Assembly: GCA_943736015.1 (NCBI GenBank)
Contig: OX031072.1
Location: 15,899,501 to 15,963,500, forward strand
DNA: 64,000 nt
Source: Tridacna crocea
Taxonomy: Eukaryota; Mollusca; Bivalvia; Cardiida; Cardiidae
Direction of reading: 5' to 3'
A model generated the notes under the pieces. The model was given only the letters and a program-made list of their open reading frames with translations, was not told the origin of the DNA and searched no databases. Positions 43,919 through 54,700 of this stretch are shown piece by piece. A program made the translations under genes and the position numbers. How positions within the stretch are numbered: position 1 is the stretch's first letter; every line of letters begins with the position of its first letter.

Positions 43919-44232
43919 AGAGTGCAAGAATAAAGTAATTTAATAGCTATCGTTAGCATGTTTTTGTCGTATCGCTGCATAATTTCGCAGTAATAATACC
44001 AAGAAACAAAGTTCAAACTACTTGGTTGTTATTGATATCTATTTTTGGGATATTGCGCATTAATAGCGATATAAGTTTGGTTGTATTTGTTGCACTTATG
44101 CACTTAAACTATGATGTAAGTCTGTTTCTAATTATAGACTGTTGCACTATGACAGAGAGATGTTATGAATTCTGTTCTAGTTCGAAGCTTTTTTGGAACG
44201 GCAATAACTGCAACAGTTTGCCAAACAGTTAG

Positions 44233-44582
44233 CATTATCTCCTGCTAGATGCATTTACTATTCTACAAATACTCATCTATCTTATATGGACATGCTGGGT
44301 ACAGAACCGGAATACTTTTCTACGCGATAAATGTTACTTTGAGTTTCAAAGGCTAAAATAAACGTTCACTTAATAAAACGTTTCCTGACCAGTGTGATTC
44401 ATTCAGCTATGGTCAGCAGTTTAAAGAAATCTTGTGCTAAAATACGCCTGATTTTTCCTCAAACGTTTTGATAAAAGCCATTTTCTCCAGTGCTATGTCG
44501 CGTAGATAAGTAGTTCGGTACCCAGAATGCCCAAATTAGATATGTATTTACAGAATGTCATCTAATATAGCACGAGATTATG
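44233..44582. mobile_element. FB-G foldback version
   Basis: Starts CATTATCTCCTGCTAGATGC. The last ~75 bp (44508-44582) is the inverted start (GCACGAGATTATG at the end), so this copy has long terminal inverted repeats unlike the others. Confidence 0.7.
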
Positions 44583-44607
44583 ACATACATGTACATTTAT
44601 AGGAGAC

Positions 44608-44790
44608 CGCTTGCAACACGCTTAAAGGAACATTCGGACATATGCGTAAAGTATCGTTTCGGATCAGCCTGCGCAGTTTGCGCAGGCTAATCCGAAACGA
44701 CACTTTCCGTCTTTTTTTAATTTTCTGTTTAAGGCGTCTCTGCTGTAGCACAATCTCCAATGTAGCCGAAAACTGTCGTTTAGCATTAGC
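44608..44790 (+). mobile_element. PAL-F left part
   Basis: GCTTGCAACACGCTTAAAGG, palindrome CGGATCAGCCTGCGCAGTTT / GCGCAGGCTAATCCG. Truncated after TGTAGCACAATCTCC. Confidence 0.7.
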
Positions 44791-45071
44791 TGCTATTAAA
44801 ATAGTGCATGTGTGTTGTCTGAAGTGTTTTCCTGTGGGATATCGGGTTTGATCAGATTGAAAAAGTCATTATTGAACATCCATTGTTACACAGATGACTT
44901 TTTTGGAAGGTCATTCACCCTGTCGCATCCCGGGTCAATGACATTTTTAATCAGCAGCTGTGTGAGAAGCAGACCGGAACGGGACAAAACATTTTAGTGC
45001 GCCAGAGCATTACTATTCATGGACAATTTTAACCCTTGATGTGTCGAATAAACTCGACAATGTCATTATAT

Positions 45072-45332
45072 GGCTTGCAACATACGAAAAGGGACATTCG
45101 GACATTTGCGTAAAGTGTCGTTTCGGATCAGCCTGCGCAGTCCGCGCAGTATAATCCGAGACGGCACTTTACGACTGCATTAGATTTTGCGCTACAGTAG
45201 ACTTGCACAAAACAGAAAATTACAGAAAAACGGAAAGTGTCGTTTTAGATCAGCCTGTGTGACCTGTGCAGGCTGATCCGAAACGACACTTTACGCAAAT
45301 GTCCGAATGTCCCTTTTGGCGTGTTGCAAGCC
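45072..45332 (+). mobile_element. PAL-F element, full length
   Basis: GGCTTGCAACATACGAAAAG...CTTTTGGCGTGTTGCAAGCC. ATTATA occurs on both flanks. Two palindromes as in the other copies. Confidence 0.82.
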
Positions 45333-45334
45333 AA

Positions 45335-45888
45335 TTATAGGAATGAGACCCCCGAAAATGCAATTTCAAGGTCGCTTGTGTCAAAATGTCTCAGCAAACT
45401 GGAGATTTTACAATGTATATCATAGATCAGACTGCACATTTTCTACAAACTTACGGAAAGTTGAGTTTACTGGTATGAGTGAAAGAAATGTCCTTCTGTC
45501 GTGTGTGTAGTTTGTTAATTTTGTAAGAAAAAAAAATCGACAACACTTTGTAAGAGAATACGCAAGTATGGATGGATCTGCCTATCTCTTTATACCAAAC
45601 ATTGAACAAAAGTCTTCTTTCCCACAGTCTTTAGAGAGATTGTTTGGTACAGTAATTGAACCAGGCATTTTTGCAACAAAAGCTTACGGAAAGCTTGAAG
45701 ATCAACTGATTTATCACTTAGACACGAAACTAATTGTTGGCTTCGTCTGGCTCGAAATTTGACCGGATGTAAAGAAATCCTATGAGTGTGCATGTTCGTT
45801 GTTCCTCTGAACGATTTGGGGGAAAATGTGTTGGACAGATCTGCCACTGATAACGTTTTTATTATGTCTAGACAACAACAAAAAACAT
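45335..45888. other. No recognised gene
   Basis: ORF 45568-45762 (64 codons) and the opposite ORF 45994-45590 show no known domain. Confidence 0.45.
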
Positions 45889-45890
45889 CT

Positions 45891-46153
45891 GAGCTATGTT
45901 CTGGCAAAAGGGGGCTTATTGCATCTCCGTGACCCATGGTTCCAAGCAAACCATCACATAATTTTGGACCCATAACAGCAATTCTTTTTAACAATCGACT
46001 TCATTATCAGGTAGATTGGTCCTTGTACAAACAGAAAAGTGACCGATAGCGAAAAGTTTCGCCCCAGGTTAGCCTGCGCGGACTGCACAGGCTGACCTGG
46101 GTCGATATTTTTTGCAAATGCATTTAAGCCTCCTTTTTGCAACACATGGCTCA
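45891..46153 (+). mobile_element. PAL-E element, full length
   Basis: GAGCTATGTTCTGGCAAAAG...CTTTTTGCAACACATGGCTC. Palindrome CCCCAGGTTAGCCTGCGCGG / GCACAGGCTGACCTGGG at 46062-46100. Confidence 0.78.
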
Positions 46154-46248
46154 TCTATAGCACCCAATAGACTCTTTGCGACATCTAAAGGAATTTAGAT
46201 TAAAAGCTATATGAACTTTTGTGACCCCAGAGCATAATAGATACAAAT

Positions 46249-46607
46249 CATTATCTCCCGTTAGATGGCATTCTATAAATACATATCTGTCTAATTTGGG
46301 CATCATGGGTACAGAACCGGACTACTTCTCTACGCGACAACCGTTACATTGAACTTCAAACTAATATAAACATTTACTAAGTAAATCGCTACTTGGTGCG
46401 ATTCATTCAGAAATGATCAGCAATTTAGAGAAATCTGGAGCTAGAACAGGCCTGATTTCTCCTCAAACGTATTAATAAAAGCCATTTTCTCCATTACTAC
46501 TTCATAGCACGTATTACTACAATCCACCCCCGCCCCCCAATATTGGTGGAGTGATGCGTCACTGCAGACAGGTCGAATATTCAAAGAATATGACATGCGT
46601 AGACAAC
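46249..46607 (+). mobile_element. FB-G element
   Basis: CATTATCTCCCGTTAGATGG...GACATGCGTAGACAAC. Full length, no clear flanking duplication. Confidence 0.75.
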
Positions 46608-46904
46608 GAGCCACAATATTTCTACCCTTTCGGAGACTTTTTTTCGTTATTCATTCAAACAGCGTTTGATTTTTTTTCTACAAACACTTTCGATTTTGAG
46701 TGGTATAGATTATGTCGGTTGGTAAAGAAGTAGATCTCGTTGCTGGCAATGAATGCCAAAAAAAAACCGTTTCAGAAAGTGATACTTCAACCCTTATTAG
46801 GTTCAAAAACTTCAAATAAATTTTCAAGACTTTAGCAAAAATCTAAGTAATGCTGTTTTTATTTTTTTTTTCTTGTGGGAGGGAGGGGGAGGGGTTATAT
46901 CTCC

Positions 46905-47015
46905 TTATAGGACAGTGTAGATCAAAGATCAGACTGTCAGACTGCGTGTTCTTTGCAGTCTGATCTTGATCTACACAGTCCGCAAAAGGTCAGTGAGTCA
47001 CATTTTAGCAGCCTA
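46905..47015 (+). repeat. PAL-D
   Basis: GTAGATCAAAGATCAGACTG with a duplicated TCAGACTG, right arm GCAGTCTGATCTTGATCTAC, then CCGCAAAAGGTCAGTGAGTC. Confidence 0.7.
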
Positions 47016-47024
47016 AGAGTTTAA

Positions 47025-47248
47025 CTCTTTACCAGTCGACAAAATTTTAGGCTTGTCCAAATTGAAAGCATTTGCAGACGGCAAAGTAAAAGTGACTGAA
47101 AATTGGAAATTTGTTTTGTGAAGGGTAAAAAAACATTTTGGGAAAAGGAGAAAATGCTGGTTACCAGCATTTTCTCCTTTTCCCACAATGTTTTCTAAAG
47201 GCTTCTTTTTCATGGGCGTCAAAAGTAGGGATTGAGCGGTAATAGGTT
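47025..47248 (+). mobile_element. PB-A MITE
   Basis: TTAA at 47021-47024 and 47249-47252. Perfect hairpin near 47140-47185. Very close to the 14302 copy in its right arm. Confidence 0.83.
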
Positions 47249-47399
47249 TTAATGAAACAGTGTCAAAAGTCATTCCTAATAACTTTTCTATCCACAAACA
47301 CAAAATGTCTATATAAACTCGTCTACTTTTGAGGCTAAAGATCATAATCTAATGTAACCCAGACAGATATTTTAATCTGAAAGGCTTGACAAATCAATT

Positions 47400-47475
47400 G
47401 GTTGGCGTAAATCTCAGACCAGACAGCACGTTTTTTGCAGCCTTATCTTGATCTCTGCCGCCCGTAATGGAACCT
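47400..47475 (+). repeat. PAL-D, worn
   Basis: AATCTCAGACCAGACAGCAC / GCAGCCTTATCTTGATCTCT. Confidence 0.5.
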
Positions 47476-47773
47476 GTTTACGCCAACGACTCTGAAACAG
47501 GGTTATAAAAAACCACACATGTCATACGCCAAACGTGATATTTGCATGTGAATAAGATCGACAAAAATCAAGGGGTGTTTCGACATTGAAGTCAATGTTC
47601 GTTACGGATCGAGTATCTTATATCATTTACGTCAGGTTTTTTTCGTTCACTTTAGATTTGTTCTTTACATTGCTTGTGTTATAAATTTATTATAGATTAT
47701 TTTTTAAAGTTAAAAAAATCACTAGAAGGCAGTTCTTAAACTTGTAAAAGCAGGTAAGAGATTTTTAGATATT

Positions 47774-47945
47774 GGCTTGCAACACTTAAAAAGGTTGTAT
47801 TTAGACATTTGCGTAAAGTGTCGTTTCGGATCAGCCTGCGCACTTCGCGCAGGCTAATCCGAAACTACACTTTCCGACTACATTTGAGTTTGTGTTACAG
47901 CAGACTTGAGCAAAAAAAAATTACATAACAATGGAAAGTTGCGAC
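47774..47945 (+). mobile_element. PAL-F left part
   Basis: GGCTTGCAACACTTAAAAAG, palindrome CGGATCAGCCTGCGCACTTC / GCGCAGGCTAATCCG, ending in GGAAAGTTGCGAC. Confidence 0.68.
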
Positions 47946-48739
47946 ACATTCATTTCAACTGAAAGTTTTCAATGCCTAGTCTGGCTATGATATGACAAGA
48001 AATTGTGGATTTTGAAAATAAATAATTCTGCTCTTTTTTCAATCAAGTTTTGGACCCAATGCTCGAAAGTTTCGTAAATCATCTTTAAAGAACTGTACAG
48101 TTGCCACATGAGACCTTGATTTTATAATCCAAATATTCCATGGAACGTTACTGCAATTATTGGGGAGTCTGATTCTAAGATTGATGCTTGTTGCTAAACT
48201 TGGATATTTATGATAAACTTTGACCAGGAATCACTTTCGCACAATGTAATCCAGTGCTTGAAAGGTCTGTAAATTCTCAATTTTGAACCAATGAAATGTT
48301 TATAGAACAAGATTTAATTGACCTATTGTCCTACGGTACTTACATGTTATATACACGCAGTCAAATACCGCGGTTAAGCGGGGATAGGCTAGTACCAGCA
48401 ATTTGTGCTATCAGTGTATTACATGTACCTCCCTTTACTGAAGGAAGATCCCGGAATTTATCATCTCTTCAGAAAAAAGGGTTTTTTGAGAACATTATCA
48501 AAAGAAATAGGACAAAATTCTGGTGCTCAGCATTTTCTAATGTTTTTTTTCAGATCTTTTCCGAACTTTCCAAGATATTTACACAATAAGTTAATATCCA
48601 TTAGAATTTGAGTTCCCTTCTCTTAATGGATTTATTCTGGAGAAGTCTTAGGTTTGGTAAAGGGCCAATGAAATATCTTAATGATATGTGGAAGGTCATA
48701 AATGACACAGATTTAATTTATGAATATGTTACCCATCAC
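47946..48739. other. Unassigned, with a PB-A relic
   Basis: 48480-48600 keeps GGTGCTCAGCATTTTCTAAT of PB-A. The rest is unrecognised. Confidence 0.45.
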
Positions 48740-48985
48740 GCAAAAAGGGACTATCTGGGAACTCTGTACATCAATTAGATGAAAACAGATCAACGATAGT
48801 GCAGGTCAGTTTAAGCTGATAATTCAAAAGTGATTGTATAACAACATACAATGACCACTCTTCATACAGAAAATGTCATTAAAGTGAAAAGTGTCAACCC
48901 TGGTCAGCTTGCGCAATTCGCGCAGTATGAACAGGCTTGAGATTCTTCGCAGTTCCCCTTTTTGCGTGACGGGTTCCATATCAAA
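48740..48985 (+). mobile_element. PAL-E relic
   Basis: CGCAAAAAGGGACTATCTGG at the left, GTCAGCTTGCGCAATTCGCG in the centre and CCCCTTTTTGCGTGACGGGT at the right. Confidence 0.5.
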
Positions 48986-49523
48986 TTTGCATTCATCGGG
49001 TGGGAGGAGAAAGTTATTACGAAGATTTTTTACATTATGCCAAAACGTTTTCAATAATTGTCCAGCAAGGCACAAAATGATGATAATAAGCTCGTGGAAG
49101 GACTGTAACCCAAACTAAAAATTGCTTATGATAAGCATTTTCTCCTTTTATCACGATCTTTAAAAATATGCAATCTACTGCAACATGCAAAATTTGGTCT
49201 ACAGTACTCAACAAGTTAAATGTGAGATGTCAACAGGAAGGACGTGTCATGTTATACAAGATCACACCTTATTAGTTTGTGGCTCCCGCCGAGAAAATAG
49301 TTCGGCACTTCTCCGTGGTAAACTGGGTAAAGTTAATACTCACGGCACCATTTTGATTGTCGTTGTAGGTTCAAAAGTTTACGCACTTCCCTTTTTAAAG
49401 CCGAAAGATCGAGGTATTTGTTGGAATTGTCAGTGAAATATTCATTCAGAATTATCGACAAAGCGTGAGTATATAATTTCCTTATAAGGTACTTGTATTC
49501 TCAGAATGTCTTTCAGCCTGTAA

Positions 49524-49577
49524 CATTATTATTATTATTATTGTTATTATTTTATTATGATCATGATGATGATGATG

Positions 49578-49614
<37 letters not shown>

Positions 49615-49680
49615 CACTAAAAGTTATCATGCTAAATCTATTATTATTATCATTATTATTATTATTATTATTATTAATTG
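49524..49680 (+). repeat. (ATT)n microsatellite
   Basis: Two ATT runs (49524-49610, 49640-49675) separated by an imperfect stretch. Overlapping poly-Tyr/poly-Ile ORFs are spurious. Confidence 0.95.
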
Positions 49681-49880
49681 TTCTTATTATGTACGGTGTT
49701 TTTTGAAAGGGGCAGCAACAGCTGTAAATGATTGCATTCATGACCGATAAAAACTGCTGATAAGCCTTTTTTATTGTGTGCTTTAGAACTCAATATTTTT
49801 GTGAGATGTGTGATCTTGAAATATTGCTCAAAACTGTTTCATACAGGATACTAAAGACGCTCTGAAAAAAAAGATGTTTA

Positions 49881-50325
49881 GTCTTTACCAGACGACAAAA
49901 TTATAGACTAGTCCAAATTGAAAGCATTTGCAGACTGCAATATAAATATGATAGAAAAAATAACATTTCTTTGGGAAAGTATAGAAACATTTTGGGAAAA
50001 GGAGAAAATGCTGGTTGCCAGCATTTTCTCTTTTTCCCACAATGTTTGCAAAAGGCTTCTTTCTCAGGGTCGTTAAAAGTCGTGATTGTGTGATTATGGC
50101 TTGACCGTTTACCCAATAGGGCATTTCTATGATACCTCTAATTTACCCTAAATAACTGCAAGAATGGAGCCGTTTCTTATGTGTATACGACACCCTTTGA
50201 TAGCATAGAAAAAAATGTAACACAAGGTGAAATTGCTCGTCAGAAGCAATTTCACCTTTTGCCACAATGTTTTCCAAAGGCTCCTACAAGCAATGTGTAG
50301 AAATGAGTATCTATGGAGTAAAGGG
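49881..50325 (+). mobile_element. PB-A followed directly by PB-B
   Basis: PB-A (49881-50100, hairpin near 49995-50040) is joined to PB-B (50105-50325, CCGTTTACCCAATAGGGCAT, right TTAA at 50326-50329). Confidence 0.75.
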
Positions 50326-50334
50326 TTAAAGTAT

Positions 50335-50565
50335 CCCCTTGATATTTTATACAAATCAAGTCACCGCATAACTATGGATCATAAGATCCATTTAGCCACA
50401 CAAATCGACCAAGTCATAAATCTGAATGGTCCTAAGACATGCTTAACATTTGTCAGTTGCAAGAAATTTCGAACCCGCCTGTGCGGACTGCGCAAGCTAA
50501 CATTGGAGGGTGCTTTGTGCTTGCAGGTTCGTTGAATCCCTTTTTTAGAGAGCATGGCTTATGTA
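50335..50565 (+). mobile_element. PAL-E relic
   Basis: AAGTCACCGCATAACTATGG left, CGCCTGTGCGGACTGCGCAA centre and CTTTTTTAGAGAGCATGGCT right. Confidence 0.55.
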
Positions 50566-51349
50566 TTCGTTTAATTCAATATTTGAAAAATCAGCTATTT
50601 GAAATATCAGATAAAAGTATAGTTGGGTCCAGTTTACAAATTGAAGTTTAAATATCCCGCGGCTTTGTACAGTCAAAAAGCAACGTAACTAATATCTTAT
50701 TCTAAATTCCAAAATGGTCCAGCTTATCCGAATAAATAGTTTTCGAATTGTAAACCACTTCTTTGGAAATCAATTGGATAAACGAAGACACAGATGATAT
50801 ATGTTTTTTCCGGTGAAAGATCGAAATTTATTTCACCTCGAGAACATCATCGGTAATATTTTCACGAATGGCGCAATGTTATATTTATTTCATGCTTTTA
50901 ACTTTTTCTCGGGGTAAGTTCAAAACCCAGTACATTTTTTTCTGTTATTCGCCGTAGCGTATCCCCTCTGCCTAGCAACGCATTACATTATTACGTCAAG
51001 CCCGAAAAATGTAAGTTGAATGACGTCATATTTCCATCTGGCTGTAACGCTTCAACTGAAGAGTTAGAATATAAATATCGGTATTTTCACTGGTCGTAAC
51101 TATGGAATATCGAAAAAAAAAATCACCGATATTTTTCGATAACCTATATGAAAGCATGAAATAAAATGTGTTGTTGTTTTTTTATCATCGCCCATCGCTT
51201 TACATACCCTTTGATACCATAGATATACTATTTCTTGGGTTGTCTTTCTCTTGATTAACCCTTATCATACTTCGTAACTTCAAAAAAACCATTAAAACCG
51301 ACTGTAACAACTCAATCTTTACTATTTCAATGTTACTTTTTAGAGAAAG
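50566..51349. other. No recognised feature; presumed SULT upstream region
   Basis: Upstream of the first SULT coding exon. I could not place a promoter or 5'-UTR exon. CGAAAAAAAAAATCACCGATATTTTTCGAT at 51112-51141 forms a small hairpin. Confidence 0.45.
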
Positions 51350-51465
51350 ACATCTCCTTATCGGACATTGTATATTCAAGATCAGACTGCACGTTCCATG
51401 CAGTCTGATCTTGATCTACATTGCAAAGGGTCAGTGATTCACACAGAGCAGCCTAAGGGTTAATA
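51350..51465 (+). repeat. PAL-D just upstream of SULT exon 1
   Basis: CAAGATCAGACTGCACGTTC / CATGCAGTCTGATCTTGATC at 51378-51420, about 90 bp before the first coding exon's acceptor. Confidence 0.72.
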
Positions 51466-51554
51466 ACCCATTTTGCATACGTGTGTTTGTAACTGAAACT
51501 TCTCTACTCAAATTTAAAATGAAAGAAATCTTTCATTCATTTCAGCAGAAACAG

Positions 51555-51741
51555 ATGACATCCGACAAGGAAGGTGTGACGTCATCCGGAACCAACCAAT
51601 CTGGCAGGACGTGGATGTACGAACACGATGGTATCAAATATCCTGTCTTTCTACCAGCTAAGCCAAAAGAGCATCTGGAGAATATCAAGAATTTATCGTC
51701 AAAACCTGGAGACACGTTCGTCTGTTCTTATCCGAAATCAG
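51555..51741 (+). CDS. Sulfotransferase coding exon 1
   Basis: Encodes residues 1-62 plus the first base of Gly63, ending inside the PAPS loop after YPKS. The donor CAG|GTAAAG is near consensus. A polypyrimidine/TTTCAG acceptor-like site lies at 51541-51545, ten bases before the ATG, suggesting an upstream 5'-UTR exon that I could not identify. The ATG context is weak (C at -3). Confidence 0.85.
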
Positions 51742-54700
51742 GTAAAGTGTACGATTTTGGTGGTATTTGTCAACGACAATACCACTGTGAGTTCAATATT
51801 GTATTTTGAAGACCATGAATCGTACTTTGTGCAAAACCGTAGGATATAAAACCCAACAAAACTCACTATCTTCTGAGACAAATAAATTTTTTGGTAACAC
51901 TCGGATATATGAGTGGAAATGGCATATTAAATATAGTGGGTGAGGCCATCGATCGTGGAAATATTAATTTGATTGAAAATATCTTCACTCGCTCATAGCC
52001 TTCTTTTGGCGCAATGATACAAAATATGTCTACTGATCGCTTGGCCCTGGGCTTTTTCGTTCTAAAACCAGTTCGTCCCATGCCTTGCTCGTCCTATGAT
52101 TGCGCGCTTTTTTCCCATTTATTAGTCATAAATATTTATAGATCAAAATAATCGATAGTAATATTGGGAATTAAATGTTAACGGCCAAAATCACTGTCTT
52201 CGGTAAAGACTTAATTTTATTCGATATATTCAAATGGTTGCTCTCTCCATCCATCATGCATCCTACTGTCAAGGGACGTTCCTCCTGGCTCCTCCTTATG
52301 ATCGAAGGGAGACCACCAATACAAACAAAAATCCTGACTTTATCATAAGTACTCTCCCTTCGATAAAAAATTATTCATTTGCTCAGTAGGTTGACTTTCA
52401 GGCCAATATTTGAATAAAATTTCTCTTTCTTCTTTCAAATAATTAATTCAACACAATGGCTTCCCTGACAAATACCACTTCAGCGTTCTCAACGCTTTGT
52501 GTTTTTTTTTCCTTTTTGCGACCAGGCTCGGTAGGCTTGTGATGAAGTATAAATGATTTTTTTTTAGGTTTTTTCTCGACGCGAAATTAGCATTATAGTG
52601 AACACAATTATACATGTAAATTATTACATGTAACTCCTAACAAAAGCAATACCATGTTCTAACGTCGGTTTTTGGTAACCGTTCTTGGAAAAAGGAGATG
52701 ATCCTGGTAACAAGAGTTTTGTTTTACCCGCAATGTTTACTACCTCTTCTAAGACATTGTTAAGTCTTGGAGTTTTGCCATGTTTCAAAAACGTCAAATG
52801 GATTTAAAGGTGGGTATTTAGATTTTCACAGCTCACCAAATTAAAAAATATACATCACACAAGTTATTATGAATAAAAAAATCAATAAAATAAGAATCAT
52901 AAAGTTTCAAAAAAAAAAGTGTTTGATGGTATTCCTTTAAAAAGCTACGTAACCTCTAAAGGTATTTTCAGATTTCGCACCAGAAATTACAAAAAAAAAG
53001 TATTGTGGGAATGTCAAGTGAATGGCACGTGACTAATAATGCTTAACTTTCATAAAATAACAAAAATGTGATTATTTTCGGACGCTGTGTTTGATGCTTC
53101 CTCTGTGTATTTCCGGTATGTAAACGAGCGAGTTGTTTATGGAAGAATAGACTGTGTTTCCCGTCGATATAGGCCTGGACCGTATTAAATTTTTAATTTC
53201 TGTTGTTGTCATGTGGTTTTCAATCACTAGGCTTTACTAAATGAAATTTGAATGAAATTTAAAGGCTTTGGGAGTAGAAGGATGACTTTTTTGTATTTTT
53301 GTAAAATCTTTCGGCCCAAAATCTGAAGGGCCACCTTTAAAAGAAAAAGACAAAACTAACGCCGTTCGAAAAGTTCTCACGACCTAACAAAAGGCTGACT
53401 AACTATACTCATGAATTGCTGTGTACTTTCTTGATGCACATTTAACCCTCAAGATGTTCAGTGCGAGTTACAGACTTTTTGCAGACAGTGTAGATCAAGA
53501 TCAGATTGCACGAAACGAGCAGTCTGATCTTTGATCTACACTACCTGAGAATGAGGTATAATTCCCCAAAATATATTTTTGAAATGGCAATATTAAGGTT
53601 TTTACCGTCAAAATGAATACTTCGTTTTAGTTATGATAAAGTTACAATTTAATCTATATATAAATTCAAATACCATAGCAAAGTTTTAGTTGTTGTTTGC
53701 AAATGCTTACAATAGACACAAGTTGAAATTTTGTCTTATGTTATAAGGAGTGAACGTTTCTTTACCAACTGTATGGGTCGCCTTTAACAAGTATCTATAA
53801 TTCCTAAATTTATATCTGTACCAAACAACAAAAATGTAGGCTGGTCCACATTAAAAGCATTCGCGGACGATAACTTAAATGTAGCTCAAAAGGCGATATT
53901 TGTCTCTAAAAGATCAGAAGACATCTTGGGAAAAGGAGAAAACGATGGGTACCTTTTTTTTCAAATCCCTATACCTCTGTGTCTACTTTATTGAATAAAT
54001 AACTTGTATTTTCACAAAGATTAAAAATACATTTCCTCTACAAGATTAATCGGCAGTTCGGCCGTAATCTAGAATATAGCAGTGGACAGTGCAGATCAGA
54101 GATCAAACTGCACGTTCCGTGCAGTCTGATCTTGATCTACACTGTCCACAAAAGCTTCTGGTGTCGTCTATTGCACGGAAAGAATTAAAGGTTAACTAAT
54201 TCGGTGTACAGATAAAAAAAACGAGTATAAGCTCTTTCCCGCATCTATTTCATAAAGGTTTATAATTCTGACTTTTACGCTTTCGACAATTAGCATGTTT
54301 ATTATATGCACGAAAACTCATTTTTCGTAGTGCATTCTGTGTCAGTGCGTATTGGTCAATGTCTCGGCATGAAACTACAAGACTAGTACAGTGCTCTGAA
54401 AAAAAAAGGCGGGGGAAGCTACTGTTTAAAGGGGGGTATTTAGATTTTTCACATCTCACCACATTAAAAGCATCAATGAAATTTATTTGAAAAAAAAATA
54501 CAAGTCTTTAATAATTAAATTTCATAACACTACAAAAAATGTGTTAAGTCCATATTATGAACACAGACATTGCAAATTATCTTTCCAATAATGTACTTTT
54601 ATTACGTAGGTACCCACTGGATTCTTGAAATCGTTTCAATGCTAAAACGAGGTTCGGCTGATCAGTCATCAGTGTTTAACTTCTTGGACATTATACCAAC

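Larger units (their letters stand above)
51742..54609 (+). other. Sulfotransferase intron 1
   Basis: A GT-AG intron filled with repeats: REP-H copy C (51797-52500, inverted), a PB-A relic near 52690, PB-C (52805-53342), PAL-D copies near 53455 and 54080, and a truncated PB-C at 54426. No further exon seen. Confidence 0.8.

Noticed and set aside
45568..45762. Possible exon (MDGSAYLFIPNIEQKSSF)
   Set aside because: No splice sites in a consistent phase and no recognisable family; left as unassigned.
49493..49750. Poly-Tyr / poly-Ile ORFs
   Set aside because: They translate an ATT microsatellite.
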